Source: Tenebrio molitor (taxonomy: Eukaryota; Arthropoda; Insecta; Coleoptera; Tenebrionidae). Taken from it: a stretch of DNA of 64,000 nucleotides. Within the stretch, counting starts at the first letter, position 1, and the number at the start of each line of letters is the position of its first letter. Where the stretch lies: positions 22,010,001 to 22,074,000 of the forward strand of contig NC_091051.1 of assembly GCF_963966145.1 (NCBI RefSeq), written 5' to 3'. Shown in pieces: positions 53,573-64,000 of the stretch. The position numbers and the translations under genes are program-made. The notes beneath the pieces were generated by a model that worked only from the letters and a program-made list of their open reading frames with translations, searched no databases and was not told where the DNA came from.

Positions 53573-53724
53573 TGTTAGAGTTTGGCAATTTTACCCTTTG
53601 GTGTTGCCATGTGTTGTGTTTTGTAGTAGGCATATAATAACAAAACAATTGTACTTTTGAGTTGTCATAATAAAGAATTTCGTGTTCGCTGATCCTGTAT
53701 TGCTGATTCATTGAAACTCTCACA
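53573..53724 (+). repeat. copia 3' LTR
   Basis: Identical to the 5' LTR. Followed by CTTAT. Confidence 0.95.
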
Positions 53725-54342
53725 CTTATTTCACTTGTGAAATTTGCATTTGATATCTTTATCTTACAATCCACTCTCGCGAGGAATGGAATGGCGTTAC
53801 CTCTATACCAGAGAGAATAGGATAGAGGGGAAGCAGCCCATTTGAGCCAATGTTAAATTGTAGTATACGAGTTTCAGCGCCTCTGGTGAGTGAGACTCTT
53901 GACAAACGCGAAATCAGCGGTAAAATTCAAATAAAAAATTTATTCCAATAAAATTAAAAGGTAATATAATAAATAAAATAATAATGAAAAATAATGAATA
54001 AACTATAATGGAATAACAAAATTAAATTATAAAACCTACTAATAATAACAAAAACATATACATACCTATATTTCAAACAAAACTAACATTTTTTCAATAA
54101 AATAAAAGTAAATAATAAAAATATTCATAAACAAAGGATGATAAACTCTATAACGTTTATTAACATCATATTAAATATTTAAAAAATCTCAACTTTTAAT
54201 AGATTATACTAAATAGGTGCCCCAAAATTCGCGGAACAGCTTGTCAATAGGGTGTTAAGTAGTCATTAAAATATCAGGTAAAAATATTTAAAAAAAATCA
54301 ATCTTCGTTTTTGTAGAAGATATGGACTTATTCGTTACACTA

Positions 54343-54470
54343 AGGGCCGGTTTATTCCCCTTCAAGTAACTTGATTTGAACGGTAATTACCATGGATCTA
54401 CCAATAGCAGATTCTAAATCATAGCAACTACTGGCCAGATAAATTTACTTGAAGGTGAATAAACCGGGCC
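54343..54470. repeat. MITE with GGGCCGGTTTATTC ends
   Basis: Inverted ends flanked by TA, 128 bp, in the 3' non-coding part of the P element. Confidence 0.85.
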
Positions 54471-55207
54471 TACATATGGCAAAATTTAAAAACATTCAAT
54501 GTATCTCAAGAGTCTGCAAATCTTTTATTTTTGTGGTATCCAAGGAAATAAGAAAGAAAAATCAAAGCCAGGTTGCCATACGTAATTTCAGGTAAAACCC
54601 ACATAAAATCACTTCTTGGAAAAGTTGAAAATTATGAAGTAAATAATTGCAAACCTGATCACAATCGTTCATAATTGCATTGACCCAGTGAGTTTTTCCG
54701 TGAATTTTGGGGCACCCAGTATTTTTTTGGTTATCTTTTTAATTTTGGATGGAAGATGTTTTATTTGTAAACTTTCTCATTTTTGATTTTTTTATTTTTT
54801 GCTTCGTATTATTATCAGCCAGTTTTGCTGCACGCCTCCTAAAACGGGCTTCCCAAAAACAACGAATTCTGATAAACGAATTTACGAATGCATTTGTTAC
54901 GTCAGAATTACATAATTTGAAGTGAGGAGTGTGCTGAAGCAATACGGGATTCAGATAATTTGAAATTTTTTTTAAATGAAAAAATTCTTTTATAACTGCC
55001 TGATATGTTCGTTCCCATTGTAATACTGATTCGTATAATATCTTTGAAGAATACTGAAGACCATTAGTATCAGCACAATCTTTTAGAACCGTGAATATTT
55101 TATAATCATCGAACGATGTGTTTGCATTTGGTAAAATAAGATAATCGATACATTTTTTGCAACTACTATGTGACTTTAAAAATTTCTTAGCTAAATAACC
55201 ACATATA

Positions 55208-55936
55208 CAGAGTGTCCCCAAAAAAAAAGACGAGTCCATAACTCCCTTATTTATCGGAGGATTTTAATTATATATACACCAAATTAAATGGTTTTTAATA
55301 GGCTACAAAACGGCTTAATAAATTGACGTATAGTTCCAAGGGCTTCAAGACTAAACTGTCAAAATATTTTTTTTCAAATGGGATTAGATACTTTTTTTTA
55401 GTAATTCTGATAGAGATTTTAATTCTAAAAACAACAATGTATCACAAGTATAACTTGACATAAAAAAAAATTACACTAACTTTTGAAACAAATGACGAGC
55501 ACCAAGCGAAAAGCTATCAAAATGCATTGCGTTACAATGTAATAACCAAATTAAGGTAGCTAGAAAAACAAATGACAAATAATAATATGTGGGATTGCGC
55601 AGATATGCCCCCAATGTTTAGCGCAAAATGGAACATAGACGATAGTAGCGTTTTTTTACATTTTTTTTTGTGAATTTTTGGCATTTAAGTGTATACTTGT
55701 GATACACTGTTATTTTCAGAATAAAAATCTCTATCAGAATTACTAAAAAAAAATATGTAATCCCATTTGAAATTTTTTTTTTTGACAGTTTACCCTTGAA
55801 GTCCATGGGGCTATACTTGAATTTATTAGGCCATTTTGTAGCCTATTAGCAATCATTTAATTTGGTGTACAGATAATTAAAATCTTCCGATAAATAAGGG
55901 AGTTATGGACTCGTCTTCTTTTTTGGGGACACCCTG
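55208..55936. repeat. long-TIR MITE, copy 2
   Basis: Same element as 24127-24844. Flanked by TA. Inserted in the tail of the P transposase. Confidence 0.9.
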
Positions 55937-56329
55937 TATAATAAACTGCATTAGTTTCAGTGAATTCGGAATTTTTTGTACGTTTCATATCTTCTTCGAA
56001 GTTACTCATAATGCTTGAAACAGATAATTTATTTTTTAAAAATTCATTAATATCCACTTTTTCTGGAACTGCAATTGACGCTGCTTGTATATTACTTAGG
56101 GCCGGTTTTTCAATCGATGATTAATTTTTGATTAAGGTTTAATTTGTAATTAACACAATGTTACCGTTTTTCAACCTATGATTAACAAAAAAGTTCATGT
56201 TAATTCCTGATTAACCTAATCATACGATGTTCTATGAATTAATCGGAATTTGATGATTAAGGTCAAAAGTGACATTGCCCATTTATTGAAAATTTTTGAT
56301 TAAAACAGTAAAACCATGAGCAAAGAATA

Positions 56330-56700
56330 ATGATTGATGATATTTATGATGCTTATAGTAGCGATGAAGAGTCACGGAGGCCAAAAACTATACGTTTCAG
56401 TCCCAAACACTTCGAAGAATAAGACCAAAAGGATTTTTTTAGTCGCTTTCGTTTGTCTTCGCGAACAGTAGAAAGATTGTTAAAAGAAATAGAAGAAGCT
56501 ATTTCCTATCAAACTAACCGATGAGTGTTGTTGATAAGTCTGCATCAAATTCAGGGGTTAAAATACCAGCAAAATTTTTATTTCAGAAATGACTGTCTAT
56601 CGCCTCAAAATCAGTTGCTTTTTAGTCTGCGATTTTATGCAATAGGAGCGTGGCTGGAGACTTGTGGTGTACACAAGTAGAGCTCTAGCGGCGTTGCGTC
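56330..56700 (+). pseudogene. Harbinger-type nuclease N-terminus
   Basis: A broken reading shows DDIYDAYSSDEE, FFSRFRLSSRTVERLLKEIE and QNQLLFSLRFYAIGAWLE, matching the N-terminal helix-turn-helix region of PIF/Harbinger transposases (FRLSKxTV, LRFYATGxF). Stops and frameshifts are present; the DDE domain is absent. Confidence 0.7.
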
Positions 56701-56785
56701 CAAATTATATTAAAATCCCCCCAAACCGAAATGAAATTAACGTAAAAATTAATGTAAACAAAAGTTTTTTATAGTACTCCTAGAA

Positions 56786-56912
56786 ATAAATGAGAACAGA
56801 ATCAATTGCTTTATGGATGTAATTATCCTTGGTAAAATGGTTAGAGATTGATACCCAACTGTTAGGGCATAATAAAAGCAATTGACTCTGTTCTCACTTA
56901 TTTCTCTTTAAA
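56786..56912. repeat. foldback AAATAAATGAGAACAGA
   Basis: Arms of about 30 bp, loop about 70 bp. Inside the Harbinger element. Confidence 0.75.
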
Positions 56913-57021
56913 ATAGCAAGATTTCCTAATTGTATTATAGGGGCATAGACTGTAGAAATACAATCAGTGGGTGGAGAAAATGCGGAAATTACGATGAATC
57001 AAAATTACAAATTAAGGTCAT

Positions 57022-57272
57022 TGTTTACTTTAACTATTTGTGGAATTTTCGCGTTTTTTCTGGCTAGACAGCCGCAGGGCGTTCTCCTACATCGTTTTCC
57101 ACCACTCAAACCTTGTGCAAATGAATTTTCCTTGCCCTTTAGACATTGATCATTGATGCGACCTTGAAACACAACAAGAGAGAAAAACAAGGGCATTTGC
57201 ACAAGGTTTGAGTGGTGGGAAACGATGTAGGAGGACGCCCTAAGGGTGTCCACAAGTAGCTAAAGTAAACAA
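57022..57272. repeat. foldback TTGTTTACTTTAACTA
   Basis: Arms share CCTACATCGTTTTCCACCAC and CAAACCTTGTGCAAATG with complements at 57200-57240. Confidence 0.75.
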
Positions 57273-59718
57273 TTACCTAAATTTGAAATTGTCACAAATC
57301 ACAAACCACCAAGTTGTCAAATTTGACAGAAAAGTTAATACCAACGTAACAAACTTTCAGTTAATTTTTAATTAGCTAATCATAATTGAATTTTGGTTTG
57401 AAAAACGCTATCCATGATTAATTTGAAATTAATCAAGAAGTAATGATTAGCTAATCAAAATGTTAATCATCGATTGAAAAACCGGCCCTTAATGTAACAA
57501 ATATCTTATTTTCATCCATTTCACAATTTGTTACATTTGAGATTTTACTTAACTGAGTAATAAAAATATGTCTTAATCCAGTTTCAAATTGCTTTGGAGA
57601 GGGGTTAACTGAGCAACCGTGTTGTTGTCTAATAGTAGCGAATAAATTTTCTAAAGGATCTTGGTTAAATCTACGTGTTTTTAACAGAGGAATTCCATAT
57701 TTTTCCCGAAGTTCTTCAGACAACTGCAATATACTATTTATTGTTATATTCAATCCCTGTAAACAAGGCGGCCTCTTTTTATCTGTAGCTTTATTAGGAA
57801 TGAAATAGCAAGCATCTAATTTATTAATCATGTCATTTAAAAATTGGTGGTGATCAGAATCTTTTGAAATAGCATAATTTAATTTTTTGTCTATTGTTTT
57901 GCGTTCAAGCCGGGAATTTAAACAATCAAAGAGCTTATCCATATCAATCACCAACTGGCCAGTTGTGTCGTCTGCAGGAAATAAATTAGACTCTATTGTC
58001 GTGTATACTAAATAGGCTGTATACATAGAATCCGAAAAAACTTGTGCTGCTAAGGAAACTGACATTTTATCGCCATTTGAAATATTAAATAAGTGTTTCT
58101 CAGTTATTTTTGGAATTAAATTCAAAGGTCGTACTTTACTGACATTATAAATTGTTTCAATTACCGACCAACGTGCATAGCCATTACCATATCGAAGCTG
58201 TTTCTGAAAGAGATTATTGCGAACTGACTTTAATAAATGCGGTGGATCGTAAATAAAATATATATTTTCGACATATCCTGAAATTTTGAAAAATGGTTTC
58301 TCGGTGCTCATTTTATGTTTTTTGAACATTCCTACATTGCGAGGACCTTGGTCACAAACGAGACTTTTTACTATAACATCGCATTTGAATAATTTTTCAA
58401 TTGTTTCCTCCATAATTCTATGTGTTAAATTTGAATTATCATTTTTACTTAAGAACCAATAACCTATTACTTGTTTCCAAGGTTTATTGATCCACGTGAT
58501 CATTGCAACTAATGCACTTTTTGCATTTTCATCAGTTCGCGTTTTACCGTTATCAGCAAGACCTTTGAATTCATCTAAATGATTGTCATAATGAATTTCT
58601 TCACTTAAATTAATTTCATCGAACAACACGTTAACCAGTCTGTCTTTCTTATCTAAACCTCCCAATGAGGTTTTCAATTGCTTCAAAACAGTTTCATTTA
58701 ATCCTGGATAAATTGGAAATTGTTTTTGATATTCGCTAAGTGTTCTTTCAGACGGTAGATGTAAAAATTTTCGCAGGAAACGATAAGCTTTAGGTGAGTG
58801 ATATTTAACTGACAAAGCTATATCTTTAAGTTCATTTGTGTAACGTCTGCGATTTTTGGAAATATTACACAAACGCAAATGAGACGAAAAAAAAATTTAG
58901 AGCATTTGGATCAAGGTACTTAGAGCACGAAGCAATAATTGAATTTATTTCGGATTCTTTCGCAGTTACGGAAGCATTACATTTCTGCCTCTTTAATCTT
59001 TGTATTTGACTACGGTAAATGGACAACAAACGATTCTTCATTTTTATACGCAATGACTTTGGAGTTAATTGTATTTTCCGTATAGCTTGATTTTTATTTA
59101 TTAATTTCCTTGGTACCGTACTATAAGATTTATTTGATGGTTTTGACGGAAAAGTTGCTGATATTTTTGGTGGAGTTTGAGGAGTTTTGAATGACATAGC
59201 TCTTGGAACGCGAGTAGTTTTTTTTATAGGAGTCATCAAAAGTTCGGATGATGATTGTAGTGTACTTAATGAACATTGATTATTATCATCAACATGGAAA
59301 CAAGAGTTGTCTTTGTTGTTAATGACAATATAGTTCTGAATCTCACATGAGGGCGTGCTACCAGAATTTTCTGCAGGTGTATGAATGGCTGATGTTGGCG
59401 AACGTTGACCTGATGAAGGTCGAAGAGTTAGTCCTGATGAACTCGAGGAACATGGATTATCGTCAAAATGAAAAGAGTATTGCATGTTAGATGGAGATGT
59501 ACTTCTAATGGTTTCTGCTGATGCATAGAATGTAGAAGGCTGTTGATGTGGTACAGATAGAAGAGTGGGTATTGATTGACTTGATGGTTTAGTATGGATA
59601 GATGAATTAGAATGATTTGTTTCTTTTTCAACATCCATGATACGAATGATAGTGTTATCATTATGAAGGCATTTACCTATAAATAATAGTAGATATATTA
59701 AAACACGAGTAAAATAAA

Positions 59719-60344
59719 TTACGATATCTTTATGATGTATAGATTAATAAACAGTAAAACTTCGTTATAACGCTCTTCTAGGGACCGAACAAAAAGAGCG
59801 CTATTACCGGGAAAAACTTGCCGGGCCCTTTCTTGCAAAATCGGACCACTTATCGAGATGTTAGAGCTCCTTGCCTGGATGAACCAACTCTTTAGAATGG
59901 TTTCCAGCATTTATGTTCTTGGATGCAGCAAAATCTTTTTGATTCAATGTAGATCGATCAAACTCTTTTATTTATTTATTTTTTTATGATTTTCTTGACA
60001 TTTTATACATACTATGTTAACAGGATCGAGGACGAGATCGAGGAAGAAAAAGTATTGCGCACAAAGTGGAAAATTCGTGAAAAACATTTTGTAGGCGAGA
60101 GAAAATTCCTAGAAATGTATTTTCGCAGTATCCATTAGATCATGGTACGTGCGGTTTCTTTCCTGGTTTTAATTTACGTAATTTTACACCTTCCATCGGA
60201 ACGTTATCAACGGGAAATCGAAGCGTTACAACGAATAAACTTTCATTGGAAAATTCTCCAGTGGGACTGGGGTCCAGGAAAAAAAGCTTTATATCCGGGA
60301 AATTGTTATAAACGGGAGCGTTATATCGAAGTTTAACCTGTAGT
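59719..60344 (-). mobile_element. pogo/Tigger-like element remnant inside the P element
   Basis: Ends CAGTAAAACTTCGTTATAAC (about 59753) and the complement of GAGCGTTATATCGAAG (about 60319-60344) are of the pogo/Tigger type. On the minus strand SWFIQARSSNISISGPILQE followed by RARQVF (59790-59900) is the CENP-B-type DNA-binding segment of such transposases. The rest of the transposase is deleted. It lies after P exon 2 and seems to have removed the normal splice donor. Confidence 0.75.
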
Positions 60345-60975
60345 CGTTTCTCTAAATTACTTGGGAGATTTGGATGACTAATTTTCACTCCTGCATCTTC
60401 TTGAATATTTAAGTTACTGTCTAATTCATTAAGCCTGGATTCTTTTATATTTGTCTGAATTGTTGGAACAGCTCCTGCATATAGTAAATATCGTGGTGGT
60501 GTTCTTTTCTTGTAACAAGATAATTCAAAATGATCGGAGCATATACGAACATTTTTCGGATCCCCTTTAATTTCAGCAAATTGTCTCCATTGCTTTCGGC
60601 TGCAATTGATTAAATTATAATATAGTACTATTTTTATAATATTCCCTGATTTATTACTTCGAACCGTTTCAAATCAAACATTGTTAATTTAATATTAAAT
60701 TATTATTATATTTCAATGTACTTACATCATTAAACTTTTTGGTTCTGTGAAGAAGGAATGGTTTTTATTTATTTTTTGTGTTTTACAGCAACCTTTTACG
60801 TGACAGCGAACCATTTTTTAAATCTTGTCCGCGTCGCGCGCTCAACAGCCAACAAACTGAATAGTTACGAGTCTCAAATACCAGATGTCGCCACTTACAC
60901 TTATATTTTTGCTTCCCCTCTATCCTATACTCTTTGCTCTATACGTAGTGTGTTGATCTAGTACCTTAATGAAAC

Positions 60976-61542
60976 CAAGGTTGGTAGAACTGACTAATTT
61001 GTATAATAGGTTGCCTCGTTGCCATTTAAAGCAATAGTCTGAATTTTTTCCCCCCGTAAAAGTTACTCGTGACGTCACAGTGTACTAAACTTTTACGACA
61101 GAGTCTGTCGATCATGCATTAGGTGTTCGCTCGCTAGAATAAAGCCCAAAAAGCCACCCAATAAACTCCACGGAGCTTATGAACCTTGGGTTCTATTCGA
61201 ACACCCAAAATTTCTGGGTTGATTTTACGTCACGAGTTACTTTCCCCCCCGCCCCGCAATTTTCAACGAGGCAACCTATTATACGGGGTGATCAAGAAGG
61301 ACTGTTTAAGTTGGTAACACTGGATCGTATTTTAAATCATATAACAGGAGTAACTTCCGGTTGATGGTGGCTTGTCGTTGTTATTGCTATACCTATATCA
61401 GATATTTGTCAAATAAACCAACAAAACATATCCAGTTGCAGTGTTATAAATAACCCAATTAAAAAATTTTCTTAATTGTATTGCCAACTTAAACAGTCCT
61501 TCTTGATCACCCGGTACAAATTAGTCAGTTCTACCAACCTTG
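60976..61542. repeat. MITE with CAAGGTTGGTAGAACTGACT ends, holding two others
   Basis: Inverted ends. The middle is filled by the MITE 61002-61283 (TATAATAGGTTGCCTCGTT ends) and the MITE 61284-61514 side by side. Confidence 0.8.
61284..61514. repeat. MITE with CGGGGTGATCAAGAAGGACT ends
   Basis: Flanked by TA. End-related to 16543-17075. Confidence 0.85.
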
Positions 61543-61662
61543 AATGAAACCAGTTTCAGAGCCATCTATCCGCCCTGAGCCAAAACATTTAGCCAGGCAA
61601 CAGACCAAACCACGGGTCCAAACCTACTACCAAATTTAAATTTTTAATTTCAAAGGTAATAT

Positions 61663-61763
61663 TATCAATAACAATTAATCATTAATAATGTATTACTTTA
61701 TGTCGTATTGTTTTCATACAATTTTATAACACATTATTAATGACTAATTGTCAATGATAATAA
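61663..61763. repeat. AT-rich foldback (ATTATCAATAACAATTAATC arms)
   Basis: Arms of about 35 bp with a short loop. Confidence 0.7.
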
Positions 61764-62585
61764 TTAATTCAAGTCGAAGATAAAACAAAACATTCTGTAA
61801 TAACTGTTAAAAAAAATTTATTATCACAAAAATATTAACTCAAAACGACACTAATCAAGTAATCAACTTAAGACAGGTACAATTATTGTCTGTTAAATCG
61901 TTTTAATAACAATATAGTAATTTACGTTATAAGTCCGGTAGACGGTAGGTTAGGTATTTGTAGAACGTTATGACTTAGACATTATGGATGAGGCGACGTT
62001 AAGCATCCTTATTATTACAATTGGGCATACAACACTTTTTTTTAAACACAAACGACGAGAGCACGGTTTAATTAAATTAAACTGATCTTGAACTTTGAAG
62101 TGCTGAAGTGCTGACTCTGTGATTTACACGGTTTCTTATATTTGTTTAGTTCAGAGATAATAGATGGCGCTAACCTATATAAAATAATTATAAAATAAAA
62201 TAAAAAATACGAGTTAACATGTACTTTTTCATTAAAATTAAGTTACAACATTGTGTTTTGTACTATAATTTTATTTTTACTAGTTTTTTTATTATTATAT
62301 TTGACTTCTGAGGATATAAGTCGTCTCAGGGCGAGCAGATGGCGCTGATGCTCGCGGTTTCAATACGTCCTATGTTGATTCTTTCCCCTGGTCAACATTA
62401 TCAACCGTCGATCCATCAAGTGATTGATTGTCAAAATTAGTGTTTTATATTTCTTCTGACTGTTCTCCTTGTGGTTCTCCTTTTAACCGTTGATTAGGTG
62501 GTAGTAAAAATCGTTAAAAATAAATAAATAAAATCTGCGATTTCAAAAGTGTTTAATAAAAATGAAGTAAAGTAATAATAAGGTA
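61764..62585. other. intergenic, nothing recognised
   Basis: Only P-end-like words (AGATGGCGCTAACC, GCAGATGGCGCTGATG) near 62162 and 62336; no paired ends or ORF. Confidence 0.4.
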
Positions 62586-62976
62586 CAGTTAATTTCAAAA
62601 TTATAGAGTACACCTAATTTTCTACAGTGTGAATTGCACTTACATTTTTTGTCAATGATCAATGTCAATTTTGACAAACAAAATGCCTAATCTAACCGAA
62701 AAAGCGAAAATGCTCATTCTTTCCAAATTAGAAGAAGGATGGTCGATCCAGAGGTAGCTCAGTATTATAACATCGCGAAGAGCATCGTGCAGAGGATAAA
62801 ACAGACACTATTATGGTGTTCTAAAATATCAGCGACATTTTATGTTGTCAAACTCACCTAACCTATATAAAAAATATGACGCTCAAATTTTAAAAAGGCA
62901 TGTTTACATGTGGAAAAACTGTAATAAATCGACTTCTTGATTTTTGAGGTGTACTCGATAATTTTGAAATTAACTG
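62586..62976. mobile_element. short Tc1-like derivative, CAGTTAATTTCAAAATTAT ends
   Basis: Inverted ends flanked by TA. The interior on the plus strand (62682-62800) reads MPNLTEKAKMLILSKLEEGW and then a second helix-turn-helix scrap, the DNA-binding start of a Tc1-type transposase. The catalytic domain is absent. Confidence 0.8.
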
Positions 62977-62978
62977 TA

Positions 62979-63650
62979 CAGTTCATTCGGTTGTGCATCC
63001 TTTAATAAGTTGAATTTAACAGCTAAATTCATGTGTATAATTGTAGCGAATATATCATGACGTTCCTTATATTCGCTTTGAGCCAAAGCGGTGCAAGAAG
63101 AAATGATGTGTTCAATGGTTTCCCCTTCAGTTCCGCAAATCCTACATTTATCGATGTTCGATTGCAAACCGCATATGTGTTTTTTATAATTTCTTGTATT
63201 TATAACACGATCTTGTATTGCAAATATAAAACCCTCAGTCTCAGGGTGAATATTTGATTTTTTAAGCCATGCATGAGAAGCCTGAGTATTAATTTCTGGT
63301 TGTTCCAGTTCTTTAAAATATCTCCCATGTAAAGACTTCTGTTTTATATTTGCTATAGTGTCAGGTATATTTGGCTCAACAATATCTGAAATTATATTAT
63401 CACTTAAATTTAAAGGTGTGTCACCTTTATCCGCTGAAACCAAAGCATTAAAAAAGTGTTATCACGGGCTCTATTGAGAAAATAATTTTTTAGTGAAGCA
63501 ATTTGATTGTGTTGCAGAACTTCTAGATTTGAAAAACCCCTACCACCATTTTCGCGTGGTAAATTAAATCTTTCAATAGCAGATTTGGGGTGATGTTTAC
63601 AAAATTTTGTAAAGAGAACTCTAGTTTGAATGTTTATATTTAAATAACTT
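62979..63650 (-). pseudogene. RLE-type LINE, copy 2 fragment (RT thumb to CCHC)
   Basis: Matches 18720-19350 of copy 1 closely: RVLFTKFCKHHPKSAIERFN to the CRICGTEGETIEHII knuckle and LAVKFNLL. Here the CCHC region is in one frame, showing copy 1 suffered a small deletion. A frameshift separates 63410-63650 from the rest. Truncated at both ends; its right edge meets the 3' terminus of another copy. Confidence 0.8.
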
Positions 63651-63655
63651 CGTAT

Positions 63656-64000
63656 CCCACCTCCACCCGGCGGCACGGCAATTTTGCCGGAGTACATACA
63701 CTATTACGGATAATACTATCAAGTAATAGTGCAGTGCTTATCAACATAATTACCGGCGTCTCGCCTCCGCATTTTGACTTTTTTGTGTTTTATGTTCTGT
63801 GTCAATGTTAAGGAATTTCCTCACGATGTGACATGAGTATAATAATATACCTTTTTGAATTTCAACCACCAATGTGTTCTCTAAGTCCAAAATTTTTAAA
63901 TTTTTAAAAAGAGATTGGGGTACTATTCCTGTTGCTGAAATTATAAATGGTAAAATCGAAATTTTTTCTAAACACCAAAGATTTCTCATAGCAACGGAGA
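63656..64000 (-). pseudogene. RLE-type LINE, copy 3, 3' end running off the window
   Basis: Begins at the same CCCACCTCCACCCGGCGGC terminus as copy 1 and encodes the C-terminal end of the protein (MRNLWCLEKISILPFIISAT...NAEARRR). The 5' part is beyond the right edge. Confidence 0.8.

Larger units (their letters stand above)
51234..53724 (+). mobile_element. internally deleted Ty1/copia retrotransposon, recent
   Basis: Two identical 152-bp LTRs (TGTTAGAGTT...CTCTCACA) are flanked by the 5-bp repeat CTTAT (51229-51233, 53725-53729). The primer site just after the 5' LTR reads TTATGGGCCCAGTA, the copia-type tRNA-iMet fragment match. A GAGGGGGGG purine tract precedes the 3' LTR. The middle (most of gag, protease, integrase) is missing. 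Confidence 0.95.
56099..57488. mobile_element. PIF/Harbinger-like element
   Basis: Ends GGGCCGGTTTTTCAATCGAT are inverted and flanked by the 3-bp repeat TTA (56096-56098, 57489-57491), the Harbinger target size. 1390 bp. Holds two internal foldbacks (56786-56912 and 57022-57272). Confidence 0.85.
54739..60814 (-). pseudogene. P-type THAP transposase, several exons, broken by insertions
   Basis: Exon 1 (60814-60726) starts MVRCHVKGCC, the first half of the THAP zinc finger. Exon 2 (from 60599) completes it with RKQWRQF, RICSDHFE and GAVPTI, all THAP landmarks. Exon 3 (about 59678-58890) is a Ser/Pro-rich linker with a basic coiled coil. The RNase H-like core (58878-57490) has FDEINLSEEI, VCDQGPRNVG, DPPHLLKSVRNN and RFNQDPLENLFATIRQQ, the P-transposase blocks. 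The tail continues at 56095-55940 and 55205-54739. Breaks: a 1-bp shift at a run of nine A near 58890, the Harbinger element at 57489, the long-TIR MITE at 55936, and the pogo-like insertion after exon 2. P transposases cut DNA with GTP as cofactor. Confidence 0.85.
53809..60936. mobile_element. THAP-containing P element, 7.1 kb, with nested insertions
   Basis: Ends CAGAGAGAATAGGATAGAGG (left) and CAAAGAGTATAGGATAGAGG (right, complemented) are flanked by the perfect 8-bp repeat CTCTATAC (53801-53808, 60937-60944), the duplication size of P elements. Subterminal (A/C)TCTGGT...GAGACTC words are shared by both ends. The transposase is on the minus strand. Insertions inside: two MITEs, a PIF/Harbinger element and a pogo-like element. 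Confidence 0.9.

Noticed and set aside
54739..55239. separate host gene on the minus strand
   Set aside because: The sequence continues the P transposase tail interrupted by the MITE at 55208-55936; its apparent start lies in the MITE end.
57005..57253. 82-codon ORF
   Set aside because: Lies across a foldback inside the Harbinger element.

Overview
The window looks like part of an arthropod, most probably insect, nuclear genome. It is AT-rich, its host genes carry short GT-AG introns, and it is crowded with P, copia, jockey-like, Tc1/mariner-like, PIF/Harbinger and MULE relics. Only two ordinary host genes are evident: Usp12-46 (41742-43515, +, eight coding exons) and RpL21/eL21 (44264-44747, -, with a 5'UTR intron). 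They are convergent.

Positions 1 to about 8300 hold a compact gene cluster that looks like an endogenous viral or Polinton/adintovirus-like element running off the left edge. It has an uninterrupted 1263-aa family-B DNA polymerase (-). Beside it are small genes resembling host regulators: a two-exon GTSF1-like protein (4349-4697, +), an Ndfip-like three-pass membrane protein (5821-6261, -) and a 69-aa PPP1R15/GADD34-like protein (7478-7687, -). A three-exon Lys/Gly-rich coiled-coil protein (6617-7261, +), a conserved-looking 101-aa protein (7994-8299, -) and a partial ORF at the left edge complete it. Read together, these are a replication gene plus candidate modulators of piRNA silencing, ubiquitination and eIF2alpha-dependent translation control. 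This is the most interesting part of the window.

Positions 9.0-17.2 kb hold Tc1-like elements, multi-layer nested MITEs and a GC-rich block. From 17.28 to 26.15 kb a MULE-type transposase gene is split by a 7.8-kb TIR element (17606-25385). That element itself contains a restriction-endonuclease-type LINE, a broken tyrosine-recombinase gene and several foldback repeats.

Positions 26-41.5 kb are MITEs, a broken jockey-like LINE, two tRNA-derived SINEs and a 2.7-kb giant inverted repeat. From 45.7 to 60.9 kb the sequence is a P-element graveyard. It contains a 7.1-kb THAP-domain P element with a perfect 8-bp target duplication, a short non-autonomous relative, two or three P/THAP relics and an internally deleted copia element with identical LTRs. 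The right end repeats pieces of the same LINE seen at 18-21 kb.

Assignments rest on reading motifs and inverted repeats by eye; no database search was possible. Percent identities are not given, and MITE borders are good to a few bases where a target duplication is stated and approximate otherwise.
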